From Rhizobium sp. Q54 (GTDB lineage Bacteria > Pseudomonadota > Alphaproteobacteria > ATCC43930 > CGMCC-115725), in assembly GCA_945861155.1 (NCBI GenBank), contig CAMATN010000020.1:1-51645 (forward strand): a stretch of DNA of 51,645 bases, in the 5' to 3' direction. Every line of letters begins with the position of its first letter. Positions within the stretch are counted from its first letter, which is position 1. Positions 19,701 to 30,592 of this stretch are shown here, one piece after another. A program made the position numbers and the translations under genes. A model generated the notes under the pieces. It ran no database searches. It saw only the letters and a list, made by a program, of their open reading frames with translations, and was not told the origin of the DNA.

Positions 19701-20735
19701 TCACGCGTATTCGCCGCCGGCTTGGCGGTGCGCGAAGTTCAGCGCGAGCAGGCGCGACGCGAAGGCGCCGTAGGTGGTCGGCTCGTAGCGCGGCGGGTTG
19801 TCGGGGCTGACGCAGGTCGGCACGCAGGCGATTTCGGAATCGTGGTTGGGGCCGAGGAAGAACGGGATCGCATAACGCGACGCATCGTTGCGGTTGATTA
19901 CGCGATGCGGCGTCGGCTTGAAGCGGTCGTTCGAATAGCGCCCGAGCATCGCGCCGGTATTGACGACGAAGGTGCCCGGCACCGAAGGCGGCCTGATCCA
20001 CTCGCCCTCCGGGGTGCGCACTTCAAGCCCCGGCAACACCGACTGCGCCAGAAACGTAATGAAATTGTTGTCGGTATGGGGCGCGAAACCGAACTCGTTG
20101 TCGCCCGGGTCGGGCTGCGGCGGGTAGTGGATCAGCCGCAGCGTGCAATGCGGTTCGGCGAAGGCGGGCGCGAAATAATCCTGCGGCAAATCGAGCGCGG
20201 CGGCGAAGGCCGGCACCAGACGCTGCGTCATCGCTTCCATCGCGCCGTAATACGCGACCATCGCGGCGCGGAACTCCGGCATGTCGGCGGGCCACCGATT
20301 GAGTGCGATCAACGGCTTCTGATTGACGATGTCCGGATGGTCGGGGGCGCGGTCGCGGGTGATGTAGAATGATTCGCTGAAATTCGGCCTGGTGTTGCGG
20401 TTGACCGGCGAGTGCCGCACGGTCTGGCCGCCAAACGGCAGGTAACCGATATTGTATTGCCCGATCTTCAGGGCGAGCTTGCGCTCGGCGTCGAGGGCGA
20501 AGAACCGCGCCGCCTGGGCAAAGGCGTGTCCGACCAGATCAGGCGCGATGCCGTGATTGGCGACGACCAGAAACCCGGTATCGGCGCTGGTGCGCGCGAC
20601 CTCGCGCGCCAGCATCGCACACGCGCCGGGCGCGTTGGCGAGCAGCGGCCCGATGTCGAGGACCGGGATGCGGCCCGGATCCGCGTGGCGGGCAGCGCTT
20701 GCTTGGGCAGCGCTTGCCTGGGCGGCGCCGCTCAT
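19701..20735 (-). CDS. 2-oxoglutarate/Fe(II)-dependent oxygenase, isopenicillin N synthase family
   Basis: The 344-residue protein has the DIOX_N domain ([20 protein letters not shown]) and the 2OG-FeII domain. The facial triad is visible as HTD in FAPHTDNNF near residue 220 and a His in KPTPHRVIN near 275, with RYAIPFF supplying the Arg that binds 2-oxoglutarate. The first 18 residues are an Ala/Gln-rich repeat ([12 protein letters not shown]). The ATG overlaps the rplI stop by 4 bases (ATGA), so it is translationally coupled to ribosomal protein L9. The substrate is unknown; typical relatives hydroxylate small molecules, flavonoid-like compounds or synthesise ethylene. Confidence 0.85.
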   Translation of the reverse strand: MSGAAQASAAQASAARHADPGRIPVLDIGPLLANAPGACAMLAREVARTSADTGFLVVANHGIAPDLVGHAFAQAARFFALDAERKLALKIGQYNIGYLPFGGQTVRHSPVNRNTRPNFSESFYITRDRAPDHPDIVNQKPLIALNRWPADMPEFRAAMVAYYGAMEAMTQRLVPAFAAALDLPQDYFAPAFAEPHCTLRLIHYPPQPDPGDNEFGFAPHTDNNFITFLAQSVLPGLEVRTPEGEWIRPPSVPGTFVVNTGAMLGRYSNDRFKPTPHRVINRNDASRYAIPFFLGPNHDSEIACVPTCVSPDNPPRYEPTTYGAFASRLLALNFAHRQAGGEYA

Positions 20736-21274
20736 CGCCGATCGGGCTCGCCCGGCGCGTCCTCGTCGTCGTCATCGTCCCGCTGATCGCGCGGATTGAT
20801 GCCGGCCGCCTGCATCCGCGCGCCGTCTTGCGACTGGGCGACGTTCGCGGTGACCGTGACGCCGACCTCCGGGTGCAGCATGACGCGCACCTTGTGCAGG
20901 CCCAGGGTCTTGATCGGCCGGTCGAGCACGATCTGGCGTTTGTCGACGGTGAACCCGGACGAGGTGACCGCATCGGCGATGTCGCGGACCGCGACCGAGC
21001 CGTAGAGCTGGCCGCTTTCGCCGGCCTGGCGGATCAGCACGACGACGAGCCCCTCGACCTTGGCGGCGATCTCGCTGGCGTCCGATTTCTGCTCCAGATT
21101 GTTGACTTCGAGCTGGGCGCGCTGCGTCTCGAAAAAAGCGAGGTTATCCTTGGTCGCGCGCATCGCCTTCTTTTGCGGCAACAGGTAGTTGCGGGCATAG
21201 CCGGGCTTCACTTTGACGAGCTGGCCCATCTGGCCGAGCTTCTCGACCCGTTCGAGCAGAATGAGATCAACCAT
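20732..21274 (-). CDS. rplI: 50S ribosomal protein L9
   Basis: The sequence starts with the L9 signature [14 protein letters not shown]-type block (here [20 protein letters not shown]) and continues [12 protein letters not shown], then the long connecting helix and the C-terminal rRNA-binding domain ([14 protein letters not shown]). L9 binds 23S rRNA near the L1 stalk and helps reading-frame maintenance. At 180 residues it is longer than E. coli L9 (149) because of an acidic tail ([16 protein letters not shown]), common in alphaproteobacteria. It overlaps the preceding DUF2232 gene by 8 bases. Confidence 0.97.
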   Translation of the reverse strand: MVDLILLERVEKLGQMGQLVKVKPGYARNYLLPQKKAMRATKDNLAFFETQRAQLEVNNLEQKSDASEIAAKVEGLVVVLIRQAGESGQLYGSVAVRDIADAVTSSGFTVDKRQIVLDRPIKTLGLHKVRVMLHPEVGVTVTANVAQSQDGARMQAAGINPRDQRDDDDDEDAPGEPDRR

Positions 21275-22202
21275 CGATGTTTACTCCTTGTGGGGCGAAG
21301 CGGCGGCGCAGCCCGAGCCAGCTCTCCAGCAATCCCAGAACGGCGACCGCCAGGAACGGCCAGCCGAACAGCGCGGCCACCGAATAGAACGAAACCAACG
21401 CGATCGCCGGCTGCGACAGCCGCCGCGCCGCGGCGTGCAGCACGGCGAGACCGGCCAGGCAGAACGCCACCGACAACGCGATGATCATGTTGATGCCGAC
21501 AAAGCGGGCGCCACCGCCAAACACCGTCAGCGCGGCCGCGACCCCGAGCGCCGCCGGCAGCCATATCGGCAGGCCAAGCCCGGCCAGATCGGGCGAGCGG
21601 CGCCAATTCGCACCAAAACGGGCGAGCACACCCTGCGCGAGCGCGGCATTGACGACCATCGTCACCATCCACGACGCGGCGACAATGCCCGGGACCACCA
21701 ACGCAAGCGTTTCGGCGACCTGTTCGCGGTGGGGCAATGGCTTCCCGTAAACCCGGTCGAGAACCTGGACGATCACACCGCGCAGCGTTGTTTGCAACGC
21801 GTCGGGTCCGCCGAGCACGACGACCGCCGCCGCGATCCCGGCCAGCGCGAACGCCGTCAGCCACGCCGTCAACAACCCCGGCGGATACCAGGCCAGCGCG
21901 CCGTCGTCACGCTGCCGCGCCTGCAAGGCCTGACGCACCAGCAACGCGACCGGCGTGGCGTTCATCCCGGCGAACAGCGCCGCGCCGACCAGATCGCTCG
22001 CCGCGAGCAAAACCAGCGTGCCAGTCGCGCCGGCGATCGCCGCCGCCGCCGTCCCCATCCACAAACCGGCCAGAAACAGCGGCAGCTGGGTCAAGTAGAC
22101 AAGGATCAGCGCGCCGGGAGTGCCGAACATCACCGCGACGTAGAGACCGCCCGCGATAACGCCGCACGCGATTCCGACCGCTGTGGGCGCCCACTGTCCC
22201 AT
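21267..22202 (-). CDS. DUF2232 integral membrane protein
   Basis: The 311-residue protein is mostly hydrophobic with roughly eight membrane segments and ends in a short polar tail ([12 protein letters not shown]). Its location between rpsR and rplI is the standard place for the DUF2232 (YybS-like) family in alphaproteobacteria, which supports the call as much as the sequence does. Function is unknown; the YybS name comes from Bacillus. The stop overlaps the rplI start, indicating translational coupling. Confidence 0.82.
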   Translation of the reverse strand: MGQWAPTAVGIACGVIAGGLYVAVMFGTPGALILVYLTQLPLFLAGLWMGTAAAAIAGATGTLVLLAASDLVGAALFAGMNATPVALLVRQALQARQRDDGALAWYPPGLLTAWLTAFALAGIAAAVVVLGGPDALQTTLRGVIVQVLDRVYGKPLPHREQVAETLALVVPGIVAASWMVTMVVNAALAQGVLARFGANWRRSPDLAGLGLPIWLPAALGVAAALTVFGGGARFVGINMIIALSVAFCLAGLAVLHAAARRLSQPAIALVSFYSVAALFGWPFLAVAVLGLLESWLGLRRRFAPQGVNIDG

Positions 22203-22240
22203 CGTCGCTGCCGCCGGTGCCGGTCCGGGCGCCGGCTCGG

Positions 22241-22510
22241 CTACTTCACCATGTAGGGAAGGAGGCCGAGGAACCGCGCCCGCTTGATCGCTCGCGCCAG
22301 CTCGCGCTGCTTCTGGGTCGATACGGCGGTGATGCGGCTCGGCACGATCTTGCCGCGCTCCGAGACAAAGCGCTGCAACAGCCGGACGTCCTTGTAATCG
22401 ATCTTTGGCGCGTTCGGCCCCGAGAACGGGCAGGATTTGCGCCGGCGAAAAAACGGCCGGCGGGCACCCGCGGCGGCGCGGCCCGCTCCCGCTCCGGTCT
22501 GGCTCTCCAT
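22241..22510 (-). CDS. rpsR: 30S ribosomal protein S18
   Basis: The 89-residue protein shows the S18 core: [29 protein letters not shown], and [20 protein letters not shown], ending LLPYMVK. S18 binds the platform of the 30S subunit together with S6, whose gene is directly upstream with no intergenic base. The N-terminal extension is Gly/Ala-rich. Confidence 0.98.
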   Translation of the reverse strand: MESQTGAGAGRAAAGARRPFFRRRKSCPFSGPNAPKIDYKDVRLLQRFVSERGKIVPSRITAVSTQKQRELARAIKRARFLGLLPYMVK

Positions 22511-23002
22511 CTAGGCCTCCACCGGCTCGGCAGCCGCAACGGGCGCGGGCGCTGGGGCAAGGGCAGAGGGCGCATCGACACCCGGGCGATCACCGCGATC
22601 ACGATCGCCGCGATCGCCGCCGTCGCGGCCTTCGCCATAGCGGTCGCGGTCGCCGCGGCGCGGCCGGTCCTCGCGACTGCCGCGGCTCTGCATGACCGGC
22701 GAGGGACCCTCCTCGTGGCTGTCGACGCGAAGACTGAGATAGCGCAGCACGTCCTCATTGATGCGCATCGTGCGCTCTAGCTCGGCTATTGCGGCCGCCG
22801 GCCCTTCGATGTTGAACAGGACGTAATGGCCCTTGCGGTTCTTGTTCATGCGATAGGCGAGGTTGCGCAGGCCCCAATATTCGCGCTTTTTGACCTCGCC
22901 CCCCTGCTCGGCGATCAGCTGGGTAAACCCGTCTGCCAAGAGTTCGACCTGGGCGCCGGAAATGTCCTGGCGCGCGATAAACACGTTTTCGTAAAGCGGC
23001 AT
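22511..23002 (-). CDS. rpsF: 30S ribosomal protein S6
   Basis: From the ATG at 23002 (AAGGGA site upstream) the protein is 163 residues. The ferredoxin-like S6 domain occupies residues 1-95 ([50 protein letters not shown]). The remaining tail is a disordered Arg/Asp/Gly repeat ([15 protein letters not shown]...) and an Ala/Pro end, a frequent alphaproteobacterial feature. S6 pairs with S18 on the 30S platform. It is the first gene of the rpsF-rpsR-DUF2232-rplI operon. Confidence 0.98.
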   Translation of the reverse strand: MPLYENVFIARQDISGAQVELLADGFTQLIAEQGGEVKKREYWGLRNLAYRMNKNRKGHYVLFNIEGPAAAIAELERTMRINEDVLRYLSLRVDSHEEGPSPVMQSRGSREDRPRRGDRDRYGEGRDGGDRGDRDRGDRPGVDAPSALAPAPAPVAAAEPVEA

Positions 23003-23145
23003 TCGCAATTCCCTTGTGGCTGGTGGTGACCCGGAGCGCGAGCGCCGGCCGGATCGAGCCGGCCCAAGCCAATCAGGCGGGAGCCGGCAAGGGGAGCGGC
23101 GCACTATAGCGAAACGCATTACCGGCGCAACGTTCCTGGCGGATC

Positions 23146-23400
23146 GTCATCCCCGGCGACGCGACGCGGAAAGCCGGAATCCAAGGCCACAGACCCCAAT
23201 CGTTCCCTGGATGCCCGCCTTCGCGCATAGGCGCTAACTTTGGCCCGTCGCCTCAGTTGTCATTCCGGGCGCTCGCGCAGCGGCGAACCCGGAATCCATA
23301 TTCCAGAGGCCGGAGTGTATGGATTCCGGGTTCCGCCCTTCGTGCGGCCGCGGAATGACGATTAAGTTAGCGCGTATGCGCCTTCGCGGGCACACCAGGA
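23146..23400. repeat. older REP repeat (family B) interrupted by a MITE
   Basis: GTCATCCCCGGCG at 23146 and the segments GGATGCCCGCCTTCGC (to 23224) and GCCTTCGCGGGC (from 23380) belong to a family B repeat like that at 34336-34464. It has been split by the 155-bp element at 23225-23379. Apart from repeats, the 23003-23407 gap holds only the upstream region of rpsF. Confidence 0.6.
23225..23379. mobile_element. 155-bp MITE with 16-bp terminal inverted repeats and 8-bp target duplication
   Basis: The left end GCATAGGCGCTAACTT and the right end AAGTTAGCGCGTATGC are inverted repeats with one mismatch. They are flanked on both sides by the direct repeat GCCTTCGC (23217-23224 and 23380-23387). 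Inside lies a nested inverted repeat GTCATTCCGGGCGCTCGC / GCGGAATGAC with GGATTCCGGGTT. It encodes nothing, so it must have been moved by a transposase elsewhere. Confidence 0.78.
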
Positions 23401-23407
23401 TGCGGAA

Positions 23408-23740
23408 TTAGGCGCGGACAGCCACGCCTTTTTCCTCGAGGAGCTGCTTTAACTCGCCGGTCTCGAACATCTCGCGGATGATGTCGCAACCACCGACGAA
23501 CTCGCCCTTGACGTAGAGCTGCGGGATCGTCGGCCAAGCGGAAAATTCCTTGATGCCCTGGCGCACCGACGAGTCGGCCAAGACGTCGACGCCTTTGAAC
23601 TTGACCCCCATATGGCTGAGGATCTGAACGACGGCCGCCGAGAACCCGCATTGCGGAAACACCGGGGTGCCCTTCATGAAGAGCACGACCGGGGCTTCGG
23701 CGACCTGCTGGCGAATGCGATCTTGTACGGTGCTGTCCAT
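23408..23740 (-). CDS. grxD: monothiol glutaredoxin, Grx4/GrxD family
   Basis: From the ATG at 23740, which has AGGAC about 9 bases upstream, the protein is 110 residues. The active site is CGFS at residues 31-34, preceded by VVLFMKGTP and followed by WPTIPQLYV and GGCDIIREM, all typical of CGFS glutaredoxins that carry [2Fe-2S] clusters with glutathione. An in-frame ATG at 23755 has no site. The BolA gene just upstream encodes its usual partner; together they act in iron-sulfur cluster trafficking. Confidence 0.95.
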   Translation of the reverse strand: MDSTVQDRIRQQVAEAPVVLFMKGTPVFPQCGFSAAVVQILSHMGVKFKGVDVLADSSVRQGIKEFSAWPTIPQLYVKGEFVGGCDIIREMFETGELKQLLEEKGVAVRA

Positions 23741-23810
23741 GCTGTCGGTCCTCATCTGTCAGACGCCGCGGCGACGGCCACGGCGCGGTTCTCGCTTCTG
23801 TTTCGTCTAA

Positions 23811-24047
23811 TTAGTCCGCGGGCACGCTCGTTTGCAAAGCGAGCGCGTGCAACTCGGTGCCCATCCGGCCCTGCAAAGCGCGATAGACGAGCTGATGCTG
23901 CTGCACCCGGCTCTTGCCGCGGAACGCGCCGGACACGACATGCGCCGCGTAATGGTCGCCGTCGCCCCGCAAATCCTCGATCGAGACTTGCGCGTCGGGC
24001 AGGCTCTCCTTGATCAGCTGCTCGATCGTCGCCGCGTCCATCGCCAT
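23811..24047 (-). CDS. BolA/IbaG family protein
   Basis: The ATG at 24047 follows a GAGGGA site, giving 78 residues. The class II KH-like BolA fold is seen in IEQLIKESLPDAQVSIEDL and the signature HYAAHVVSGAF with the invariant His in KSRVQQHQLVY. BolA proteins form [2Fe-2S]-bridged complexes with monothiol glutaredoxins, and grxD is the next gene downstream (70 bases). The purL gene upstream ends 16 bases before this start, so purL-bolA-grxD probably share a transcript. Confidence 0.93.
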   Translation of the reverse strand: MAMDAATIEQLIKESLPDAQVSIEDLRGDGDHYAAHVVSGAFRGKSRVQQHQLVYRALQGRMGTELHALALQTSVPAD

Positions 24048-24063
24048 CGCCCGGTCCCTCGAA

Positions 24064-26252
<2,189 letters not shown>

Positions 26253-26256
<4 letters not shown>

Positions 26257-27098
26257 TCGGCGGCGGCGCTTTTGGGCCGGCGCGGGCCGGCATAGGTGTG
26301 CTCGGGCGCCGGAAAACGGCCGTCGCGCACCTCCTCGGCATATTCGCGCGCCGCCGCGCGGATTTCGTCGCCGAGTTGGCGGTAGCGTTTGACGAATTTC
26401 GGGGTGAATTCGGTGAAGAGGCCCAGCATGTCGTCGATGACGAGGATCTGTCCATCGCAGGCCGGCGACCCGCCGATCCCGATCGTCGGCACGGCCACCG
26501 CCGCCGTCAGCTCGCGCGCCAGGCTCTCGGCGGTGCCCTCGATGACCATCGAGAAGGCGCCGGCCTCGGCGATCGCGATGCCGTCCCGCATGATCTTGTC
26601 GCGCTCGGCCTGCCCGTGGCCGCGCGAGCGGTAGCCGCCGAGCGCGTTGACCGCTTGCGGCGTCAGCCCGACATGGCCCATCACGGGGACGCCCCGCCGG
26701 GTCAGGAACAGCACCGTCTCGGCCATTTCCTCGCCGCCTTCGAGCTTGACCGCGCCGCAGCCGGTCTCGGCCAGCACCCGCGCCGCGGCGCGAAACGCCT
26801 GCTCGGGCGATTCCTGATAGCTGCCGAACGGCAGATCGACCGTGATCAGCGCGTGCCCGGTCGAGCGCACCACCGCGGCGCCGTGTGCGATCATCATGTC
26901 GAGGCTGACCGGCAGCGTGCTGTCGAAGCCGTAGACCGTCATCGCCAGACTGTCGCCGACCAATAAGAGGTCGACCTCGGAATCGAGCTGGCGCGCCACC
27001 GAGGCGGTATAGGCGGTCAGGCAGACGAGCTTGTCGCCGCCCTTGCGGGCTTGGACCTGCGTCACCGACAGGCGCTTCGGCCGGGCTTGAACGCTCAT
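26253..27098 (-). CDS. panB: 3-methyl-2-oxobutanoate hydroxymethyltransferase
   Basis: PanB transfers a hydroxymethyl group from methylene-THF to 2-oxoisovalerate, giving ketopantoate for pantothenate and CoA. From ATG 27098 it has 281 residues, the normal length. Motifs are [20 protein letters not shown] with the metal Asp, [26 protein letters not shown] and [12 protein letters not shown] with QILV(I/V)DD. The start lacks a strong ribosome-binding site; an in-frame GTG lies 5 codons upstream. The last residues are an Ala-Glu tail. The stop overlaps purL. Confidence 0.95.
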
Positions 27099-27267
27099 GA
27101 TTTCATTCACCACACCAGCGCGGACGCCCAAAGGATGGGGATCGCGCGCGCCGCGAGCAAGCGATGATCGACACGGGTCCTTTCCATCGGCGCAGGAGGG
27201 CATTTCGGACCGGACGAATTCGCATTAGGCTGCGCGATAAACGCGGGTCGGTCGAAAGAGGTGGGTG

Positions 27268-28125
27268 ATGAGCATCGTCGTCGCCGTGATGGCACAGGGC
27301 AGCATGGGGGCTGGGGTCGGAAAGCGCCTCGCCGAGAGCGGCGCCGAGGTGCGCACTCTCCTGTCGGGACGCAGTCAGGCGAGCGCCGAGCGCGCCCGCG
27401 CCGCCGGGATGAAACCGATGGCGGACGAGCGGCAGCTGCTCGACGGCGCCGATTTCTTCCTGTCGATCCTGCCGCCGGGCGAAGCGGAGAATCTGGCGCG
27501 GCGCTTGGCCCCTGCTCTGGCGGCGCTCGCAAAGAAGCCGGTCTATGTCGATTGCAACGCGATCAGCCCGCAGACCGCGATCCGGGTCGCCGCGCTCGTC
27601 GAAGCGACCGGCGCCAGCTTTGTCGATGGCGGGATCATCGGCGGTCCGCCGCGGCCGGGCTATGACGGGCCGGGGATCTATGCCTCGGGTCCGGCGGTCG
27701 GCGCGACAAAGGTGCTGCGCGATTGGGGGCTCGACTGGCGCGCGATCGACGGTCCGATCGGGGCCGCCTCGGGGCTCAAGATGTCCTATGCCGGGATCAC
27801 CAAGGGCATCACCGCATTGGGCTCGGCGATGATGCTCGGCGCCGCCCGCTTCGGCTGCGCCGAGGCGTTGATCGCCGAATTGTCGTCCAGCCAGCCGCAG
27901 ATCGTCAAATATCTGAGCGCCAGCATCCCGCGGATGTACGACAAGGCCTATCGCTGGGTCGCCGAGATGGAGGAAATCTCCGATTTTCACGGCACCAACA
28001 AACCGGCCGCCGACATCTACGCCGCGATCGCCCGGCATTACGCGGCTTTGGCCGCGGCCGAGGCGGAAACCGCCCCCGGCCCCGACAACCCGGTCAAGAC
28101 CCTCGACCGGGTGCTCGCGCGGTAA
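27268..28125 (+). CDS. NAD(P)-dependent oxidoreductase, 3-hydroxyisobutyrate dehydrogenase-like with DUF1932 domain
   Basis: The 285-residue protein has an N-terminal Rossmann fold (VVAVMAQGSMGAGVGKRL), the ILPPGEA loop, and GIIGGPPRPG as substrate-binding segment. A C-terminal helical domain of the DUF1932 type follows (LKMSYAGITKG with a probable catalytic Lys). Relatives reduce or oxidise 3-hydroxy acids or phosphogluconate-like substrates. ATG 27268 is preferred over the adjoining GTG 27265 because of GAGGTGGG upstream. The gene diverges from panB across 170 bases in which both promoters must lie. Confidence 0.82.
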   Translation: MSIVVAVMAQGSMGAGVGKRLAESGAEVRTLLSGRSQASAERARAAGMKPMADERQLLDGADFFLSILPPGEAENLARRLAPALAALAKKPVYVDCNAISPQTAIRVAALVEATGASFVDGGIIGGPPRPGYDGPGIYASGPAVGATKVLRDWGLDWRAIDGPIGAASGLKMSYAGITKGITALGSAMMLGAARFGCAEALIAELSSSQPQIVKYLSASIPRMYDKAYRWVAEMEEISDFHGTNKPAADIYAAIARHYAALAAAEAETAPGPDNPVKTLDRVLAR

Positions 28126-28172
28126 CGTTCAATTCACCACGGAGGCACGGAGGCCACGGAGGAGAACCGGGC

Positions 28173-28255
28173 GTCATTGCGAGGAGCGCAGCGACGAAGC
28201 AATCTCGATGTTGGGGTGCGCCGGCCCGAGATTGCTTCGCTTCGCTCGCAATGAC
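28173..28255. repeat. REP-type inverted repeat, family E
   Basis: The left arm CGTCATTGCGAGGAGCGCAG and the right arm ending CGCTTCGCTCGCAATGACA are imperfect reverse complements, with AAGCAATCTCG and CGAGATTGCTT nested inside. Just before it, 28135-28163 has CCACGGAGGCACGGAGGCCA, another widespread intergenic motif. It separates convergent genes. Confidence 0.85.
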
Positions 28256-28309
28256 AATTATTTTGTTTCGGCATTGTGGGCGAAGCCTTCGGGGCGAGGC
28301 CGTCTTACC

Positions 28310-29323
28310 TCAAAGATACACGCCCTTCATCCCGCCGGCGGGATAGCGCGTTCCGGCGGCGGCGCCGGCCGGCACGGCTTCGGCGATGCCGGCGATTTCT
28401 TCCGGGGTCAGGCGGACATCGAGCGCGCCGAGATTCTCCTCGAGCCGTTCGATGCGCTTGGTGCCCGGGATCGGGATCACATCGGGGCCTTGCGCCAACA
28501 GCCACGCCAGCGACAGCTGCGCCACGGTGCAGCTTTTGTCGGCGGCGATCGCCTCGACGCGCTCGACCAGCGCACGGTTCTTCTCGAAATTGTCGGCTTC
28601 GAACCGCGGGTGCCGGGCGCGGGTGTCGCCCTCGGCGAGGTTGGCGAAATCGGGCACCGCCCCGGCGAGCAGGCTGCGACCGAGCGGCGCATAGGCGACG
28701 AACGCGATGCCGAGATCGCGCACCGCCGCCCGCGTCTCGTCAGCCTCTTCTCGATACAACAGCGAAAATTCGCTCTGCACCGCGGCGATCGGGTGCACCG
28801 CATGAGCGCGGCGCAGCCGCTCGGGGCGCGCCTCGCACAGCCCGATAAAGCGCACCTTGCCCTGCTCGACGAGCCTGCTCATCGCGCCGACCGTATCCTC
28901 GACCGGCACGTCCGGATCGACCCGGTGCTGGTAATAGATGTCGATCACCTCGGCCCCGAGCCGCTTGAGGCTCGCCTCGCAGGCCTCCCGCACGTATTCG
29001 GGGCGGCCATTGACGCCGTTGGCGCCACCGGGCTGGCGGGTCTGGCCGAATTTGGTGGCGAGCACGACCGTGTTGCGCCGGGTCCCGGGCAACGCCGCGA
29101 GGGCGCGGCCGAGCAATTCCTCGTTGTGGCCCCAGCCATACATGTCGGAGCTGTCGAGATGATCGATTCCGAGGTCTATCGCGCGGTGAATGAGGGCGAT
29201 CGCCGCGCTGTCGTCGCTGGTCCCGTAGGTCCCGGACAGGGACATGCAGCCGAGCCCGACGCCCAGCACCTCCGGACCGTTGCGGCCGAGAAGGCGCCGC
29301 TCCCGTGTCGCGCTGTCGCTCAT
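28310..29323 (-). CDS. aldo/keto reductase
   Basis: From the ATG at 29323 the protein has 337 residues, a standard length; the upstream 39 in-frame codons lack a better start. It is a (beta/alpha)8 NADPH-dependent carbonyl reductase of the AKR type found as YajO/Tas-like proteins. The catalytic tetrad is visible: Asp and Tyr in DSSDMYGWG, Lys in LATKFGQ and His in YYQHRVDP. The NADPH-binding end is IPIPGTKRIERLEEN. The physiological aldehyde or ketone is unknown. It diverges from the Asp-box propeller gene. Confidence 0.88.
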   Translation of the reverse strand: MSDSATRERRLLGRNGPEVLGVGLGCMSLSGTYGTSDDSAAIALIHRAIDLGIDHLDSSDMYGWGHNEELLGRALAALPGTRRNTVVLATKFGQTRQPGGANGVNGRPEYVREACEASLKRLGAEVIDIYYQHRVDPDVPVEDTVGAMSRLVEQGKVRFIGLCEARPERLRRAHAVHPIAAVQSEFSLLYREEADETRAAVRDLGIAFVAYAPLGRSLLAGAVPDFANLAEGDTRARHPRFEADNFEKNRALVERVEAIAADKSCTVAQLSLAWLLAQGPDVIPIPGTKRIERLEENLGALDVRLTPEEIAGIAEAVPAGAAAGTRYPAGGMKGVYL

Positions 29324-29484
29324 TCGCTCTTTCCTCCGGGTGGGTGTTGGAACAGGGGCGCAGCATAACCGATCCCATAGCCGATCCCTGGCCAAGTTTA
29401 ACGCCCGCCTCCAGCGAATTTTGTGACTCCGGCGCGACACGCGCTATGATCGCCCCAGGCAATCGAGCCGAGGAGGAGGGAACG

Positions 29485-30537
29485 ATGGCGGATAGCACGC
29501 ATGTTTACGCCGGCGCGGCAGCCACGATGGACGGAACCCGCGGCGGCGTCTTCCGCCAGGAAGTCGGCAGCAACCGCTGGGAGCAGCTGACCACCGGCAT
29601 GCCCGAGGGCGCCGAGGTGCACGCGATCACGGTGCATCCGACCGACAGCGACACGGTCCTCGTCGGCAGCACCAAGGGGCTGTTCCGCAGCAGCAATCGC
29701 GGCAGCCGCTTCGAGCGCCTGCCATTGCCCGACGCCGAGGCCGATATCTGGTCGGTGCTGGTCCACCCGAAGGACCCGCGCCGGATCTATGCCGGGGCAA
29801 CGCCGATCGGGGTCTACCGCAGCGACGACGGCGGCGACAGCTGGCGCAAGACCAAGGATCCAGGCCTGCCCAACCGCGTCATCATGGCGTTCGCCTGCAG
29901 AGTCATGCGGCTTGATGTCGATCCCAATTCGCCCGACGACATCTATGCGACGCTGGAAGCCAACGGCGCGATGCGCAGCCGCGACGCCGGCGAAAGCTGG
30001 GAGGATTGCACCGCCGATCTGATCCGCTTTTGCGAGGAGCCGAAATACCGGAGCCGCATCGGCAGCCAGACCGAGATCGAGGGCATGCTCGACGGCCACG
30101 CGCTGGCGTGCAGCGCGGCGGCGCCCGGCACGGTCTTTCTCGCCAACCGCATGGGGCTGTTCCGCAGCGCCGACGGCGGCGCGCATTGGGACGACATGGA
30201 GATCGGCAAGTTCTCGCCGCTGACCTATGGCCGCGACATCCGCACCTCGCCCCTCGACGCGCGGGTCATGTACGCCGCGCTGAGCCCGGCGGCGCGCAGC
30301 ACCGACGGCTCGGTCTATCGCAGCGACGATGTCGGAAAGAGCTGGACCCGCTTTGACCGCGGCATCAAGGCCGACGCGACGATGATGGGCGTCATCCCGC
30401 ACCCGAAGGATGCGGCCCAGGTCTACGCGCTCTCGCGGGTCGGCCAGGTCTTCGGCACGCAAGACAGCGGCAAGAGCTGGAGCGAGAGCCGGCTGCCCGA
30501 GGGCGTGCGCGACTGCTACGCGATCGCCTGCGGCTAA
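29485..30537 (+). CDS. Asp-box (BNR) beta-propeller protein, sialidase/VPS10-like fold
   Basis: The ATG at 29485 is preceded by GGAGGAGGG, giving 350 residues. At least five Asp-box turns of the form (Y/F)-R-S-x-D-x-G-x-x-W are present: YRSDDGGDSW, MRSRDAGESW, FRSADGGAHW, YRSDDVGKSW and FGTQDSGKSW. The protein is therefore a six- or seven-bladed propeller. No signal peptide is seen, so it may be cytoplasmic. The Tyr/Glu/Arg triad of true sialidases is not evident. It is often annotated simply as glycosyl hydrolase; the function is not known. Confidence 0.78.
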   Translation: MADSTHVYAGAAATMDGTRGGVFRQEVGSNRWEQLTTGMPEGAEVHAITVHPTDSDTVLVGSTKGLFRSSNRGSRFERLPLPDAEADIWSVLVHPKDPRRIYAGATPIGVYRSDDGGDSWRKTKDPGLPNRVIMAFACRVMRLDVDPNSPDDIYATLEANGAMRSRDAGESWEDCTADLIRFCEEPKYRSRIGSQTEIEGMLDGHALACSAAAPGTVFLANRMGLFRSADGGAHWDDMEIGKFSPLTYGRDIRTSPLDARVMYAALSPAARSTDGSVYRSDDVGKSWTRFDRGIKADATMMGVIPHPKDAAQVYALSRVGQVFGTQDSGKSWSESRLPEGVRDCYAIACG

Positions 30538-30546
30538 GCGGAACGC

Positions 30547-30592
30547 CCACCCTTCCCTCTCCCGCTTGCGGGGGAGGGTTAGGGAGGGGGCT
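30547..30592. repeat. REP-type repeat, family D
   Basis: CCCTCTCCCGCTTGCGGGGG with the facing GAGGGTTAGGGAGGGGG is a single copy of the family D palindrome also seen at 17093-17187. It lies between convergent genes, and the amidohydrolase stop codon (30579-30581) is inside it. Confidence 0.8.

Noticed and set aside
23146-23400. CRISPR array
   Set aside because: The repeats are inverted and nested around one element, not short direct repeats with regular spacers.
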